A stretch of 10,858 bases of DNA from JBQTIU01 sp052387815 (GCA_052387815.1 JBQTIU010000086.1:1-10858); one strand, 5' to 3'; counted from the stretch's first letter, positions 1-8,160 are shown. The notes: generated by a model not told the origin, from the letters alone. A program made the numbers and translations.

Positions 1-2
1 CC

Positions 3-1589
3 ATGATGCGGAAATGGTTCCGGGCGGCGCTCGGGATGGGCGCGGCGGTTCTGTGCGTTGCGGCCCCTGGGCTCGGGGCGGCCCAGGACTTGACCATCGG
101 GCTGGCGGCCAACGTCACCTCGATGGACCCGCACTTCCATAACTTGTCGCCCAACAGCAACATCGCGGCGCACATGTTCGACCGCCTGATCCACCAGGAC
201 GAACGGCAGCGGTTGAGCCCGGGGTTGGCCGTCGAATGGCGGCCGGTGGACGAGACCACCTGGGAGTTCAAGTTGCGCCGCGGCGTCAAGTTCCATGACG
301 GCAGCGAGTTCGGGGCCGAGGACGTGGTCGCGACCCTGAAGCGCGTGCCCTGGGTCCCGAACAGCCCGTCCTCGTTCGCGATCTATACGCGCGCGGTCAC
401 CGAAACCGTCGTCGTGGATCCTTACACGCTTCGCTTCAAGACCGCGCGGCCCTATCCGCTGTTGCCCGTCGACCTGGCGGCCATCAACATCGTCTCGCGC
501 AAGCACGAGACCTCGCCGACCGGCGACTTCAATGCCGGACGGGCAACGGTCGGCACCGGGCCGTTCCGCTTCGTCGAATACGTGCCCGGCGACCGCATCG
601 TGGTGGCGCGCAACGACACTTACTGGGGACCGCGGCCGCCGTGGGCGCGGGTGACGCTCAAGCTGATCACCAACGACGCGGCGCGGGTCGCGGCCCTGCT
701 CGCGGGCGATGTCCAGATCATCGACGCCGTGCCGACCCCCGACGTCGCCAAGCTCAAGGCCAACCCCAACGTTGCCCTCGCCCGCATCACCTCGAACCGG
801 CTCATCTATCTCCATCTCGACAGCTTCCGCGACCAGACGCCCCAAGCCGCCGACAAGGCGGGCAAGCCCTTGCTCGGCAATCCCCTGAAAGACGTGCGGG
901 TGCGCAAGGCGATCTCCAAGGCGATCAACCGGCCGGCGATCGTCGAGCGCCTGATGGAAGGCGAGGCCATCCCGGCCGGCGGCCTGTTGCCCGAGGGCTT
1001 CTTCGGGGTGAGCCCCAAGCTCAAGGCCGAGCCCTTCGATCCCGAGGGCGCGCGTCGCCTGCTCGCCGAGGCTGGCTATCCGGATGGCTTCGCGCTCGCC
1101 ATCCACGGCCCCAACGACCGCTACGTCAACGACGAGAAGATCCTGCAGGCGATCGGCCCCATGCTGGCCCGCGTCGGCATCGAGGCCAAGGTCGTCACCC
1201 AGCCCTGGGCGACCTATGCCGGGCAGGGCAGCGCGCCGAACTATGCCTACAGCGTCATGTTGGTCGGCTGGGGTTCGGGCACCGGCGAGACCTCGTCGCC
1301 CTTGCGCGCGCTGCTCGCCACGGTCAACCGCGAGGCCGGCATGGGGTCTGCCAACCGTGGGCGCTTCTCGAGCCCGAAGATGGATGCGGTGCTCGCCCGC
1401 GCCCTGGCGACGGTGGACGAGGAGAAGCGCGACGCGCTCTTGCAGGAGGCGAGCGAGATCGCGATCGCCGAGCAGGGGATCATCCCGCTGCATTACCAGG
1501 TGAACATCTGGGCGACCCGCCGCGGGCTTGCCTACGCCCCGCGCGCCGACGAGTTCACGCTGGCCCAAGGCGTGCGTCCGGCGAACTGA
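3..1589 (+). CDS. ABC transporter periplasmic substrate-binding protein, family 5 (peptide/nickel/opine type)
   Basis: This is the solute receptor of the importer encoded just downstream; it captures substrate in the periplasm and delivers it to the permease pair. The 528-aa product begins with a basic, then hydrophobic signal peptide (about residues 1-27, ending near GLGAAQ). There is no lipobox at C18, so it should be a soluble periplasmic protein. The mature part shows hallmarks of the SBP_bac_5 family: a TWEFKLRRGVKFHDG stretch near residues 86-100, then the AEDVVATLKR helix, a GTGPFRF segment, and NPLKDVRVRKAISKAINR in the second lobe. Length is normal for the family. Two adjacent ATGs at 3 and 6 are possible starts; the ribosome binding site lies outside the window, so a start further upstream cannot be excluded. 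Substrate is unknown: this family covers di- and oligopeptides, nickel, opines, glutathione and sugars. Confidence 0.93.
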   Translation: MMRKWFRAALGMGAAVLCVAAPGLGAAQDLTIGLAANVTSMDPHFHNLSPNSNIAAHMFDRLIHQDERQRLSPGLAVEWRPVDETTWEFKLRRGVKFHDGSEFGAEDVVATLKRVPWVPNSPSSFAIYTRAVTETVVVDPYTLRFKTARPYPLLPVDLAAINIVSRKHETSPTGDFNAGRATVGTGPFRFVEYVPGDRIVVARNDTYWGPRPPWARVTLKLITNDAARVAALLAGDVQIIDAVPTPDVAKLKANPNVALARITSNRLIYLHLDSFRDQTPQAADKAGKPLLGNPLKDVRVRKAISKAINRPAIVERLMEGEAIPAGGLLPEGFFGVSPKLKAEPFDPEGARRLLAEAGYPDGFALAIHGPNDRYVNDEKILQAIGPMLARVGIEAKVVTQPWATYAGQGSAPNYAYSVMLVGWGSGTGETSSPLRALLATVNREAGMGSANRGRFSSPKMDAVLARALATVDEEKRDALLQEASEIAIAEQGIIPLHYQVNIWATRRGLAYAPRADEFTLAQGVRPAN

Positions 1590-1593
1590 CGGG

Positions 1594-1638
1594 AAGGGCG
1601 TGGATGGCGCCCCTCGGCGGGGAACGGCGCCAGCCCTT
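1594..1638 (+). other. Imperfect stem-loop just after the binding-protein stop codon
   Basis: Four bases after the TGA, AAGGGC (1594-1599) can pair with GCCCTT (1633-1638), and inside it GGCGCC (1606-1611) pairs with GGCGCC (1626-1631), with an asymmetric internal loop. A short TTTG follows but there is no real T-run, so it is a poor intrinsic terminator. A role as an RNA 3'-end stabiliser or attenuator is inferred from its position. Confidence 0.4.
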
Positions 1639-1644
1639 TGTTGG

Positions 1645-1678
1645 GGCGAGGCCGCGAGGCGTTGCCTCGCGCCTCGCC
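1645..1678 (+). other. Strong 15-bp stem-loop in the binding-protein/permease spacer
   Basis: The left arm 1645-1660 pairs with the right arm 1664-1678 over 15 base pairs, with a single bulged C and a GTT loop. Its sequence (GGCGAGGC and GCGAGGC blocks) differs from the REP-like palindromes beside it. No T-tract follows. In malE-malF of enteric bacteria, hairpins in this position protect the upstream mRNA from 3' exonucleases so that the receptor is made in excess; the same role here is inference. Confidence 0.55.
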
Positions 1679-1698
1679 GGTTTGAAACCCGCCCCAGC

Positions 1699-1720
1699 GG
1701 GCGGGTCGCAAGACCCGCCC
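1699..1720. repeat. REP-like palindrome, copy A
   Basis: GGGCGGGTC (1699-1707) pairs perfectly with GACCCGCCC (1712-1720) around a GCAA loop. It is followed by CCTACGA, the same flank found beside the palindromes at 5672-5692 and 5725-5743. A decayed relative lies just before it at about 1679-1695, where GGTTT-G-AAACC keeps only half of the GC arm. This marks a dispersed intergenic palindrome family rather than a one-off terminator. Confidence 0.7.
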
Positions 1721-1751
1721 CTACGAAATGCCGTCACCGTTTCCCTATGTG

Positions 1752-1776
1752 CGGGCGGGTTTTTGAAACCCGCCCG
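1752..1776. repeat. REP-like palindrome, copy B
   Basis: CGGGCGGGTTT (1752-1762) pairs perfectly over 11 bp with AAACCCGCCCG (1766-1776) around a TTG loop, 23 bases before the permease start codon. It shares the GCGGGT/ACCCGC core with the other copies but lacks the CCTACGA flank. It closes a spacer of 210 bases (1590-1799) that contains no plausible gene, only these hairpins. Confidence 0.7.
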
Positions 1777-1799
1777 GACCATCCCGTGACCGGGCGCGC

Positions 1800-2777
1800 A
1801 TGACCGTTTTCATCATCCGGCGCCTGATGCAGAGCGCGCTCGTGCTCTTCGTCATGTCGCTGATCGTCTTCATGGGGGTCTTTGCGATCGCCGACCCGAT
1901 CGAGATCTTCGTCGCCGCCGACGCCGATCAGGCCGAGCGCGAGCGAGCGATGGCCGCACTTGGCCTCGACCGCCCGGTGTGGGAGCAATATCTCCTGTTC
2001 GTCCACAACGCGCTCTTGGGCGATCTCGGCAAGTCGTTCGTGTTCAACATCTCGGCGCTGGCGCTCATCGTCCAGCGCATGCCGGCGACCCTCGAGCTGG
2101 CATTGGCGGCGATGGCGATCGCCGTCGCCCTCGGCATCCCGCTCGGCATGTACGCGGGGCTCAAGCCCGAATCCAACCTCGCCCGTTCGATCATGGCGGG
2201 ATCGATTCTCGGCTTCAGCCTGCCGACCTTCTGGGTCGGGCTTATGCTGATCATCGTTTTCGCCGTCGAGCTCGGCTGGCTGCCGTCGACCGGGCGCGGC
2301 GCCACGGCGAGCGTGCTCGGCATCCGGACCAGCCTCGCCACCTGGGACGGCCTTTCCCACATCGTCTTGCCGGCGCTCAACCTGGCGTTGTTCAAGCTGT
2401 CGCTGGTCATCCGGCTGACCCGCGCCGGCATGCGCGAGAACATGCTGATGGATTACGTCAAGTTCGCCCGCGCCAAAGGGCTGACCATGCCGCGCGTCAT
2501 CTGCGTCCACGTGCTGTCCAACATCCTCATCCCCATCGTCACCGTGCTCGGCCTCGAATTGGGCTCGGTGATCGCCTTCGCGGTGGTGACCGAGACGGTG
2601 TTCGCGTGGCCCGGCATGGGGAAACTCATCATCGATTCGATCAACAACCTCGACCGGCCGGTGATCGTCGCCTATGTCCTGATCACGGTCACCATGTTCA
2701 TCGTCATCAACCTCGTGGTCGATATCCTCTACTCGGTGCTCGACCCGCGCGTGCGCGTCGCGCAAGCGAAGGGCTGA
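1800..2777 (+). CDS. Peptide-type ABC transporter permease, DppB/OppB family
   Basis: One of the two inner-membrane subunits that form the translocation channel. The 325-aa product starts with a transmembrane helix (residues about 7-30), has a periplasmic segment, and then the BPD_transp_1 domain with about five further helices. The cytoplasmic EAA loop that docks on the ATPases is clear at residues 218-240 (DYVKFARAKGL onward). Length is typical for DppB-type permeases. The ATG at 1800 keeps the complete first helix, although no good Shine-Dalgarno lies before it (GACCGGGCGCGC). The gene follows a hairpin-filled spacer after the receptor gene and is tightly followed by the second permease, so its own translation rate may set that of the downstream genes. 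Substrate cannot be told from the sequence. Confidence 0.93.
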   Translation: MTVFIIRRLMQSALVLFVMSLIVFMGVFAIADPIEIFVAADADQAERERAMAALGLDRPVWEQYLLFVHNALLGDLGKSFVFNISALALIVQRMPATLELALAAMAIAVALGIPLGMYAGLKPESNLARSIMAGSILGFSLPTFWVGLMLIIVFAVELGWLPSTGRGATASVLGIRTSLATWDGLSHIVLPALNLALFKLSLVIRLTRAGMRENMLMDYVKFARAKGLTMPRVICVHVLSNILIPIVTVLGLELGSVIAFAVVTETVFAWPGMGKLIIDSINNLDRPVIVAYVLITVTMFIVINLVVDILYSVLDPRVRVAQAKG

Positions 2778-2780
2778 TCG

Positions 2781-3698
2781 ATGGCGACTGCGCTCGAGCG
2801 AGCCAGGGAAGAGGCCGCGCTCGCGCTCGAGACGCCGTTGCGGCGCTTCGTCTCGGATTTCGCTGAAAGCCGGATCGCGGTCGCCGGCCTTGTCGTCTTC
2901 CTGGTGATCCTCGCGGCGGCGCTGGCGGCGCCGCTGATCTCGCCCCAGAACCCCTACGACCTTCACCAGCTCGACATCCTCAACGGGCGCCTGCCGCCGG
3001 GTGCCACGTCGTCGGCGGGCTTCACGTTCCACCTGGGCTCGGATTCGCAAGGCCGCGACATGCTGTCGGGCATCTTCTACGGCCTCCGCATCTCGTTGGG
3101 CGTCGGCGTCATGAGCGCCGCGATCGCGCTCGCCATCGGCACGGCGGCCGGCCTGACGGCCGCCTATTTCGGCGGCCGCGTCGACGCCCTCCTGATGCGG
3201 ATCGTCGACATCCAGCTGAGCTTCCCGGCGATCCTGGTGGCCCTCATCCTGCTGGCCGTGCTGGGCCAGGGGACCTTCAAGATCATCATCGCGCTGGTCA
3301 CGGTCCAATGGGCCTATTACGCGCGCACCGTGCGCGGCACGGCGCTGGTCGAGCGGCGCAAGGAATACATCGAGGCGGCGGCCTGCCTGGCGCTTTCCCA
3401 CCGGCGAATCGTCTTCCGCCACCTGCTTCCCAACTGCCTGCCGCCCTTGATCGTCGTCGCCACGGTGCAGGTTGCCCACGCCATCGCGCTCGAGGCGACG
3501 CTGTCCTTCCTCGGCATCGGCCTGCCGATCACCGAGCCCTCGCTCGGCCTCTTGATCGCCAACGGCTACGAATACCTTTTGTCGGGCAAGTACTGGATCA
3601 GCGTCTACCCGGGCGTGGCGCTGCTCCTCACCATCGTCTCGATCAACCTGGTCGGCGACCAGCTTCGCGACGTGCTCAATCCCCGCCTCCAGAAATAG
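2781..3698 (+). CDS. Peptide-type ABC transporter permease, DppC/OppC family
   Basis: Second channel subunit, partner of the permease just upstream (gap 3 bp). The 305-aa product has the OppC N-terminal module: a cytoplasmic lead of about 30 residues, one membrane helix (about 33-53), then a periplasmic stretch ending in LGSDSQGRDMLSGIFYGLRI near residues 90-110, a strong mark of the DppC side. The BPD_transp_1 core follows, with the EAA loop at about 191-215 (ERRKEYIEAAACLALS). Length is normal. The start is supported by a Shine-Dalgarno-like GAAGGG at 2768-2773, inside the last codons of the previous gene and 7 bases from the ATG, which suggests translational coupling. Confidence 0.94.
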   Translation: MATALERAREEAALALETPLRRFVSDFAESRIAVAGLVVFLVILAAALAAPLISPQNPYDLHQLDILNGRLPPGATSSAGFTFHLGSDSQGRDMLSGIFYGLRISLGVGVMSAAIALAIGTAAGLTAAYFGGRVDALLMRIVDIQLSFPAILVALILLAVLGQGTFKIIIALVTVQWAYYARTVRGTALVERRKEYIEAAACLALSHRRIVFRHLLPNCLPPLIVVATVQVAHAIALEATLSFLGIGLPITEPSLGLLIANGYEYLLSGKYWISVYPGVALLLTIVSINLVGDQLRDVLNPRLQK

Positions 3699-3699
3699 C

Positions 3700-4670
3700 A
3701 TGGCGCTCACCCTGGTCGTCGACGACCTCAAGACCTGGTTCTACACCAAGGCCGGGGTCGTGAAGGCGGTGGACGGGGTATCGCTGGATGTGGGCGCGGG
3801 CCGCGTCTTGGGCCTGGTCGGCGAGTCGGGGGCGGGCAAGACGGTCACCGGGTTCTCGATCCTCGGGCTCGTCGACCCGCCGGGCCGAATCGTCGGCGGG
3901 CGCATCCTGTTCAAGGGCCGCAACCTCGTCGGCCTCGATGAGGCGGAGATGCGCGCCCTGCGCGGCGCCAAGATCGCGATGGTCTTCCAGGACCCGATGA
4001 TGACCTTGAACCCGGTGCTGCGGATCGAGACCCAGATGGTCGAGGCCGTCCGCGCGCACGACAAGGCCAGCCAGGCCGAGGCGCGGGACCGCGCGCGCGA
4101 CGCCCTCGGCCAGGTCGGCATTCCTTCGCCCGACGAGCGCCTGAGGGCCTACCCGCACCAGTTCTCGGGCGGCATGCGCCAGCGCGTGGCGATCGCGATC
4201 GCGCTCATCAACAAGCCGGACCTCGTCATCGCCGACGAGCCGACGACGGCGCTCGACGTCACCATCCAGGGCCAGATCCTGTTCGAGGTGCAGAAGCTCG
4301 CCCGCCAGACCGGCACGGCGCTGATCTGGATCACCCACGACCTGTCGGTGGTCGCCTCGCTCGCCGACGAGATCTGCGTCATGTATGCGGGCAAGATCGT
4401 CGAGCGGGGCGGGGTCGACGACGTGCTCGACCGGCCCGCCCACCCCTATACCAGCGGCCTCATCGGCTCGGTGCCGAGCAACAACCGCCGGGGCACGCCG
4501 CTCGCCCAGATCCCCGGCATGACGCCCTCGCTCTTGGCGCTGCCCGGCGGGTGCAGCTTCCGCCTGCGCTGCGCGCGCGCCGACGGCGCCTGTCTCGATG
4601 ACCCGGAGATGGCGGCGCCGGCCCCCGGTCGCCTCGTGGCTTGCGTCCATCCCTTGCCCGGGATCCGCGC

Positions 4671-4674
<4 letters not shown>
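3700..4674 (+). CDS. Peptide-type ABC transporter ATP-binding protein, DppD/OppD family
   Basis: First of two nucleotide-binding subunits that drive import from the cytoplasmic side. In the 324-aa product the ABC motifs are complete: Walker A GESGAGKT (41-48), Q-loop Q97 in FQDPMMTLNP, signature FSGGMRQR (155-162), Walker B and D-loop ADEPTTALD (178-186), and H-loop H213. The C-terminal part is the oligopeptide-specific oligo_HPY extension (HPYTSGL near 247-253). It carries four cysteines in the pattern GGC, LRC, GAC and VAC, which in some DppD/DppF proteins bind an iron-sulfur cluster; that function here is inference. The ATG lies one base after the stop of the second permease, and the TGA overlaps the next start as ATGA, so the gene belongs to a coupled operon. 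Confidence 0.95.
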
Positions 4675-5669
<995 letters not shown>

Positions 5670-5671
5670 GC

Positions 5672-5692
5672 GGGCGGGTTACAAACCCGCCC
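5672..5692. repeat. REP-like palindrome, copy C, at the operon 3' end
   Basis: GGGCGGGTT (5672-5680) pairs perfectly with AACCCGCCC (5684-5692) around an ACA loop, starting three bases after the stop of the last transporter gene. It is followed by CCTACGAGG, the same flank as copy A at 1699-1720. It could block 3' exonucleases or help end transcription, but no T-run follows, so this is not a standard intrinsic terminator. Confidence 0.7.
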
Positions 5693-5788
5693 CTACGAGG
5701 GAAATGGCGCCGGGATTGCGTAGCGGCGGGTCTGTGACCCGCCCCTACGAGGGAAATGGCGCCGGGATTGCGTAGCGGCGGGTCTGTG
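5685..5788. repeat. Perfect tandem duplication of a 52-bp REP-like unit
   Basis: Bases 5685-5736 and 5737-5788 are identical over all 52 positions, and 8 bases of a third copy follow (to 5796). Each unit holds ACCCGCCCCTACGAGG, then GAAATGGCGCCGGGATTGCG, then a palindrome arm. The palindromes GGCGGGTC-TGT-GACCCGCC sit at 5725-5743 and 5777-5795. Together with copy C this gives three hairpins in the 139-bp convergent gap between the transporter operon and nadK, where they may act on transcripts from both sides. Complete identity points to a recent duplication. Confidence 0.85.
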
Positions 5789-5808
5789 ACCCGCCCGGGC
5801 GGGAGCCG

Positions 5809-6570
5809 TCAGGGCTCGAACTGTTCCTTGAGCGCCCGCTCTTCGAGGTTGTGTTCGGGGTCGAACAGCAGCCTCAGGCTCACGCCTCGGTCCACGTGGA
5901 CATCGACGCTCACCACGTCGCGGATTTCGGTGTGGTCGGCGGTGGCGCTCACCGGGCGCTTGTCGGGCTCGAGGATCTCGAAGCGCACCTTGGCGCCGTG
6001 CGGCAGCAGGGCCCCGCGCCAGCGCCGCGGGCGGAAGGCGCTGATCGGGGTCAGCGCCAGCAGCCCGGCGCCCAACGGCACGATCGGCCCGTGTGCCGAG
6101 AGGTTGTAGGCCGTGCTGCCGGCGGGCGTGGCGAGGAGCACGCCGTCGCAGAAGAGTTCCGCCAGGCGCTCGACGCCGTCGACCTTGATCCGGATCTTCG
6201 CCGCCTGGCGCTGCTCGCGCAGCAGCGAGACTTCGTTGATGGCGAGCGCCGCGGCGTGGCTCCCGTCGGCGGATAGCGTTTCCATGCGCAAGGGATGGAG
6301 CGTCACGGTGACGGCGGCGGCGATCCGCTCGAGGAGCCCGTCCTCGTGGAATTCGTTCAAGAGGAAGCCGACGCTGCCGCGATGCATGCCGAAGATCGGC
6401 ACGCCACGGCCGAGGAAGCGGTGGAGGGTCTGCAGCATGAAACCGTCGCCCCCGAGCGCCACGATGGTCTCGGCGCGCGCGGGCTCGACGTGCGGATAGC
6501 GCGCCTCGAGCCGCGCCAGGGCTTGGCGGCCCGGCTCGGTCTCGGCGGCGACGAAGGCGAGCTGGGGCAT
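5809..6570 (-). CDS. nadK: NAD kinase (ATP-NAD kinase)
   Basis: Cytosolic enzyme that phosphorylates NAD to NADP and so sets the NADP(H) pool. The 253-aa product has the diagnostic GGDG at residues 40-43 (VALGGDGFMLQTLH), where D42 is the expected catalytic base. It also has NE at 112-113 (INEVSLLRE) and the nucleotide-binding block DGVLLATPAGSTAYNLS (142-158). Length matches short alphaproteobacterial NadK. The reading frame stays open upstream to 6876 without a stop, but the added region lies over moaA in another frame and has shadow-like Arg/Pro/His composition. I therefore start at the ATG ending at 6570 (MPQLAFVAAE), which begins the first beta strand as expected. Only a weak GGGGA precedes it, about 12 bases upstream. 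It lies 80 bp after moaA on the same strand and may be co-transcribed with it. Confidence 0.95.
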   Translation of the reverse strand: MPQLAFVAAETEPGRQALARLEARYPHVEPARAETIVALGGDGFMLQTLHRFLGRGVPIFGMHRGSVGFLLNEFHEDGLLERIAAAVTVTLHPLRMETLSADGSHAAALAINEVSLLREQRQAAKIRIKVDGVERLAELFCDGVLLATPAGSTAYNLSAHGPIVPLGAGLLALTPISAFRPRRWRGALLPHGAKVRFEILEPDKRPVSATADHTEIRDVVSVDVHVDRGVSLRLLFDPEHNLEERALKEQFEP

Positions 6571-6650
6571 GAAATGCTGGCGTCCCCGAACGCTAGAAGC
6601 GCCAGTATAAGGGGGAGAGCAGGGCGCGCGCTCGCGGGGAGGGGCGACCC

Positions 6651-7685
6651 TCAGCCGCCGGTCACGCTCATGTGGCGGCGGACGGCGGGTCCGCGGTGCC
6701 GGCGGTCGATGACGAAATCGTGGCCCTTGGGCTTGCGGGTGATCGCCTCGCGGATCGCCGCCTCGAGAGGCGCGTCGTCCTCGCTGGCGCGCAGGGGCGT
6801 GCGCAGGTCGGCCGCGTCCTCCTGACCCAGGCACATGTAGAGCGTGCCGGTGCAGGTCACGCGCACGCGGTTGCACAGCTCGCAGAAATTATGGGTGAGC
6901 GGGGTGATGAAGCCGAGTCGCCGGCCGGTCTCCTTGACGACCGCATAGCGGGCCGGGCCGCCGGAGCGGTAATCGCTGTCCTCAAGCGTCCACTTCCGCG
7001 CCAGGCGCGCGCGCACCAGCGACAGCGGCAGGTACTGGTCGAGCCGCTCGGGTCCGATATCGCCCATCGGCATGACCTCGATGATCGTCAAGTCGTAGCC
7101 TTCCTCGCCGCACCAGGCGATCATCTTGTCGAACTCGTCCTCGTTCACGCCCTTGAGCGCCACGGCATTGATCTTGACCTCGAGCCCCGCCGCCTTCGCC
7201 GCCTGCAGGCCGTCCATCACCTGCTCGAGCCGGCCCCAGCGCGTGATGGCCTTGAACTTCGCCGAATCGAGCGTGTCGCACGACACGTTGATCCGCTTGA
7301 CGCCGCAGTCGTAGAGCTCGGTCGCGTATTTGGCGAGTTGGCTGCCGTTGGTGGTCACCGTGAGCTCGCCTAGGCTGCCCGCGGCGATATGCCGGCCAAG
7401 CGTCCGGAACAGGCTCATGATGTTGCGCCGGACCAACGGCTCGCCGCCGGTCAAGCGCAGCTTGCGCACGCCCATCCCAACGAAGGTCGTGCACAACCGG
7501 TCGAGTTCCTCGAGCGACAGGATCTCCGCCTTGGGCAGGAAGGTCATGTCCTCGGACATGCAGTATACGCAGCGGAAATCGCAACGGTCCGTGACCGACA
7601 CGCGCAAATACGTGATCTTGCGCTGATAGGGGTCGATCAGCGGCGCCTGCGGGCCGGGCATCGGCTGGGTCGTCGAGCCGTCCAT
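6651..7685 (-). CDS. moaA: GTP 3',8-cyclase MoaA (molybdenum cofactor biosynthesis, radical SAM)
   Basis: Catalyses the first step of molybdopterin synthesis, turning GTP into the cyclic precursor that MoaC converts to cyclic pyranopterin monophosphate. The 344-aa product has the radical-SAM cluster motif CX3CX2C at C35, C39 and C42 (CDFRCVYC), and the GGEP SAM-binding motif at 80-83. A second cluster motif CX2CX13C at C268, C271 and C285 is the mark of MoaA against other radical-SAM enzymes. The C-terminal Gly-Gly (343-344) needed for activity is intact. The ATG at 7685 (MDGSTTQPMP) gives the usual short lead before the core; the frame continues to 7790, and in-frame GTG and TTG codons near 7725 are weaker options. 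No other moa, mob or moe gene is in the window. It is divergent from a small gene and precedes nadK. Confidence 0.96.
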   Translation of the reverse strand: MDGSTTQPMPGPQAPLIDPYQRKITYLRVSVTDRCDFRCVYCMSEDMTFLPKAEILSLEELDRLCTTFVGMGVRKLRLTGGEPLVRRNIMSLFRTLGRHIAAGSLGELTVTTNGSQLAKYATELYDCGVKRINVSCDTLDSAKFKAITRWGRLEQVMDGLQAAKAAGLEVKINAVALKGVNEDEFDKMIAWCGEEGYDLTIIEVMPMGDIGPERLDQYLPLSLVRARLARKWTLEDSDYRSGGPARYAVVKETGRRLGFITPLTHNFCELCNRVRVTCTGTLYMCLGQEDAADLRTPLRASEDDAPLEAAIREAITRKPKGHDFVIDRRHRGPAVRRHMSVTGG

Positions 7686-7692
7686 TGATCCT

Positions 7693-7721
7693 ATTATTTT
7701 CCGATCCAGCGTGGAAATCAA
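7693..7721 (-). promoter_or_regulatory. Possible sigma70-type promoter for moaA
   Basis: On the minus strand TTGATT (7721-7716) and AATAAT (7698-7693) are separated by 17 bases, in an AT-rich island that stands out from the GC-rich surroundings. The -10 element ends only 7 bases before the moaA ATG, so transcription would begin at or next to the start codon (leaderless). The same bases also hold AGGA, three bases from the ATG, which could instead be a cramped ribosome binding site. Tentative. Confidence 0.35.
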
Positions 7722-7862
7722 CACAATGCGGTAGCCGGCGATTGTTTCCCCCGCCCCGGCGGCACAGATCAGCCTAGACCGAAACCGCACCGCTTTTCAA
7801 GCGCTTGGCAGTCAGCTACGCTCGCGGCCGCGGTCGCAACCTGGCAAACGAGGGCGCGGGGC

Positions 7863-8132
7863 ATGGAGACGAATTTTCCCCCGGAATGCTTCGCCGACGG
7901 GATCGGCGAGATCAGCATTACCGGCGGCGTGGTCCGCATCGACTTCGTGAGCTTGCAGCCGGTCAAGGCCGACGCCGGGGCGAAGCCGGTCCCCGTGGTT
8001 CGCCAACGCATCATCATGCCGCCCGACGGCTTCCTCCATGCTTTTTCGACCATGGAGAACCTGGTCCGGCAACTCGAAAAAACCGGCGCCGTCAAGCGCC
8101 AGCCGGCCGCGGAGCCGGGCGCGGAGCGGTGA
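7863..8132 (+). CDS. Small conserved-looking protein of unknown function (89 aa)
   Basis: I do not firmly recognise this gene. It encodes an acidic-to-neutral 89-aa protein with no signal peptide or membrane segment. The first two thirds look like beta strands (GIGEISITGGVVRIDFVSL, then VVRQRIIMPPDGFL) and the end like an amphipathic helix (AFSTMENLVRQLEKTG). Strands with a DF pair, then an RI-MP segment and a helix resemble the layout of small DUF3467-type proteins, but this is only pattern resemblance. Support for coding: ATG at 7863, GAGGG at 7850-7854 eight bases upstream, normal amino-acid composition, and a sensible place between divergent moaA and a convergent gene. The overlapping minus-strand frame (7812-8072) is less protein-like. 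It ends 28 bp from the convergent exported-protein gene. Confidence 0.78.
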   Translation: METNFPPECFADGIGEISITGGVVRIDFVSLQPVKADAGAKPVPVVRQRIIMPPDGFLHAFSTMENLVRQLEKTGAVKRQPAAEPGAER

Positions 8133-8160
8133 GGCGCTCCCCGATCGGCCGGACGCGATC

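Noticed and set aside
1594..1776. Intrinsic terminator ending transcription after the binding-protein gene
   Set aside because: There are strong stems but none is followed by a T-run. The permease and ATPase genes need the transcript or a promoter in the spacer, and no convincing -35/-10 pair was seen there.
641..1789. 382-aa plus-strand frame overlapping the binding-protein gene
   Set aside because: It is a frame-shifted shadow rich in Arg, Gly, Pro and Gln; the family 5 binding protein is coherent in the other frame over its full length.
1734..3731. 665-aa open frame on the minus strand opposite both permease genes
   Set aside because: Composition is dominated by Arg, Asp, His and Gln without hydrophobic core or domains, as expected for the antisense of a GC-rich gene. 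The plus strand here encodes two clear permeases.
6571..6876. N-terminal extension of NAD kinase (102 residues upstream of the chosen ATG)
   Set aside because: It lies over the 3' part of moaA in another frame, has shadow composition, and NAD kinases of this type begin with the strand seen at MPQLAFVAA.
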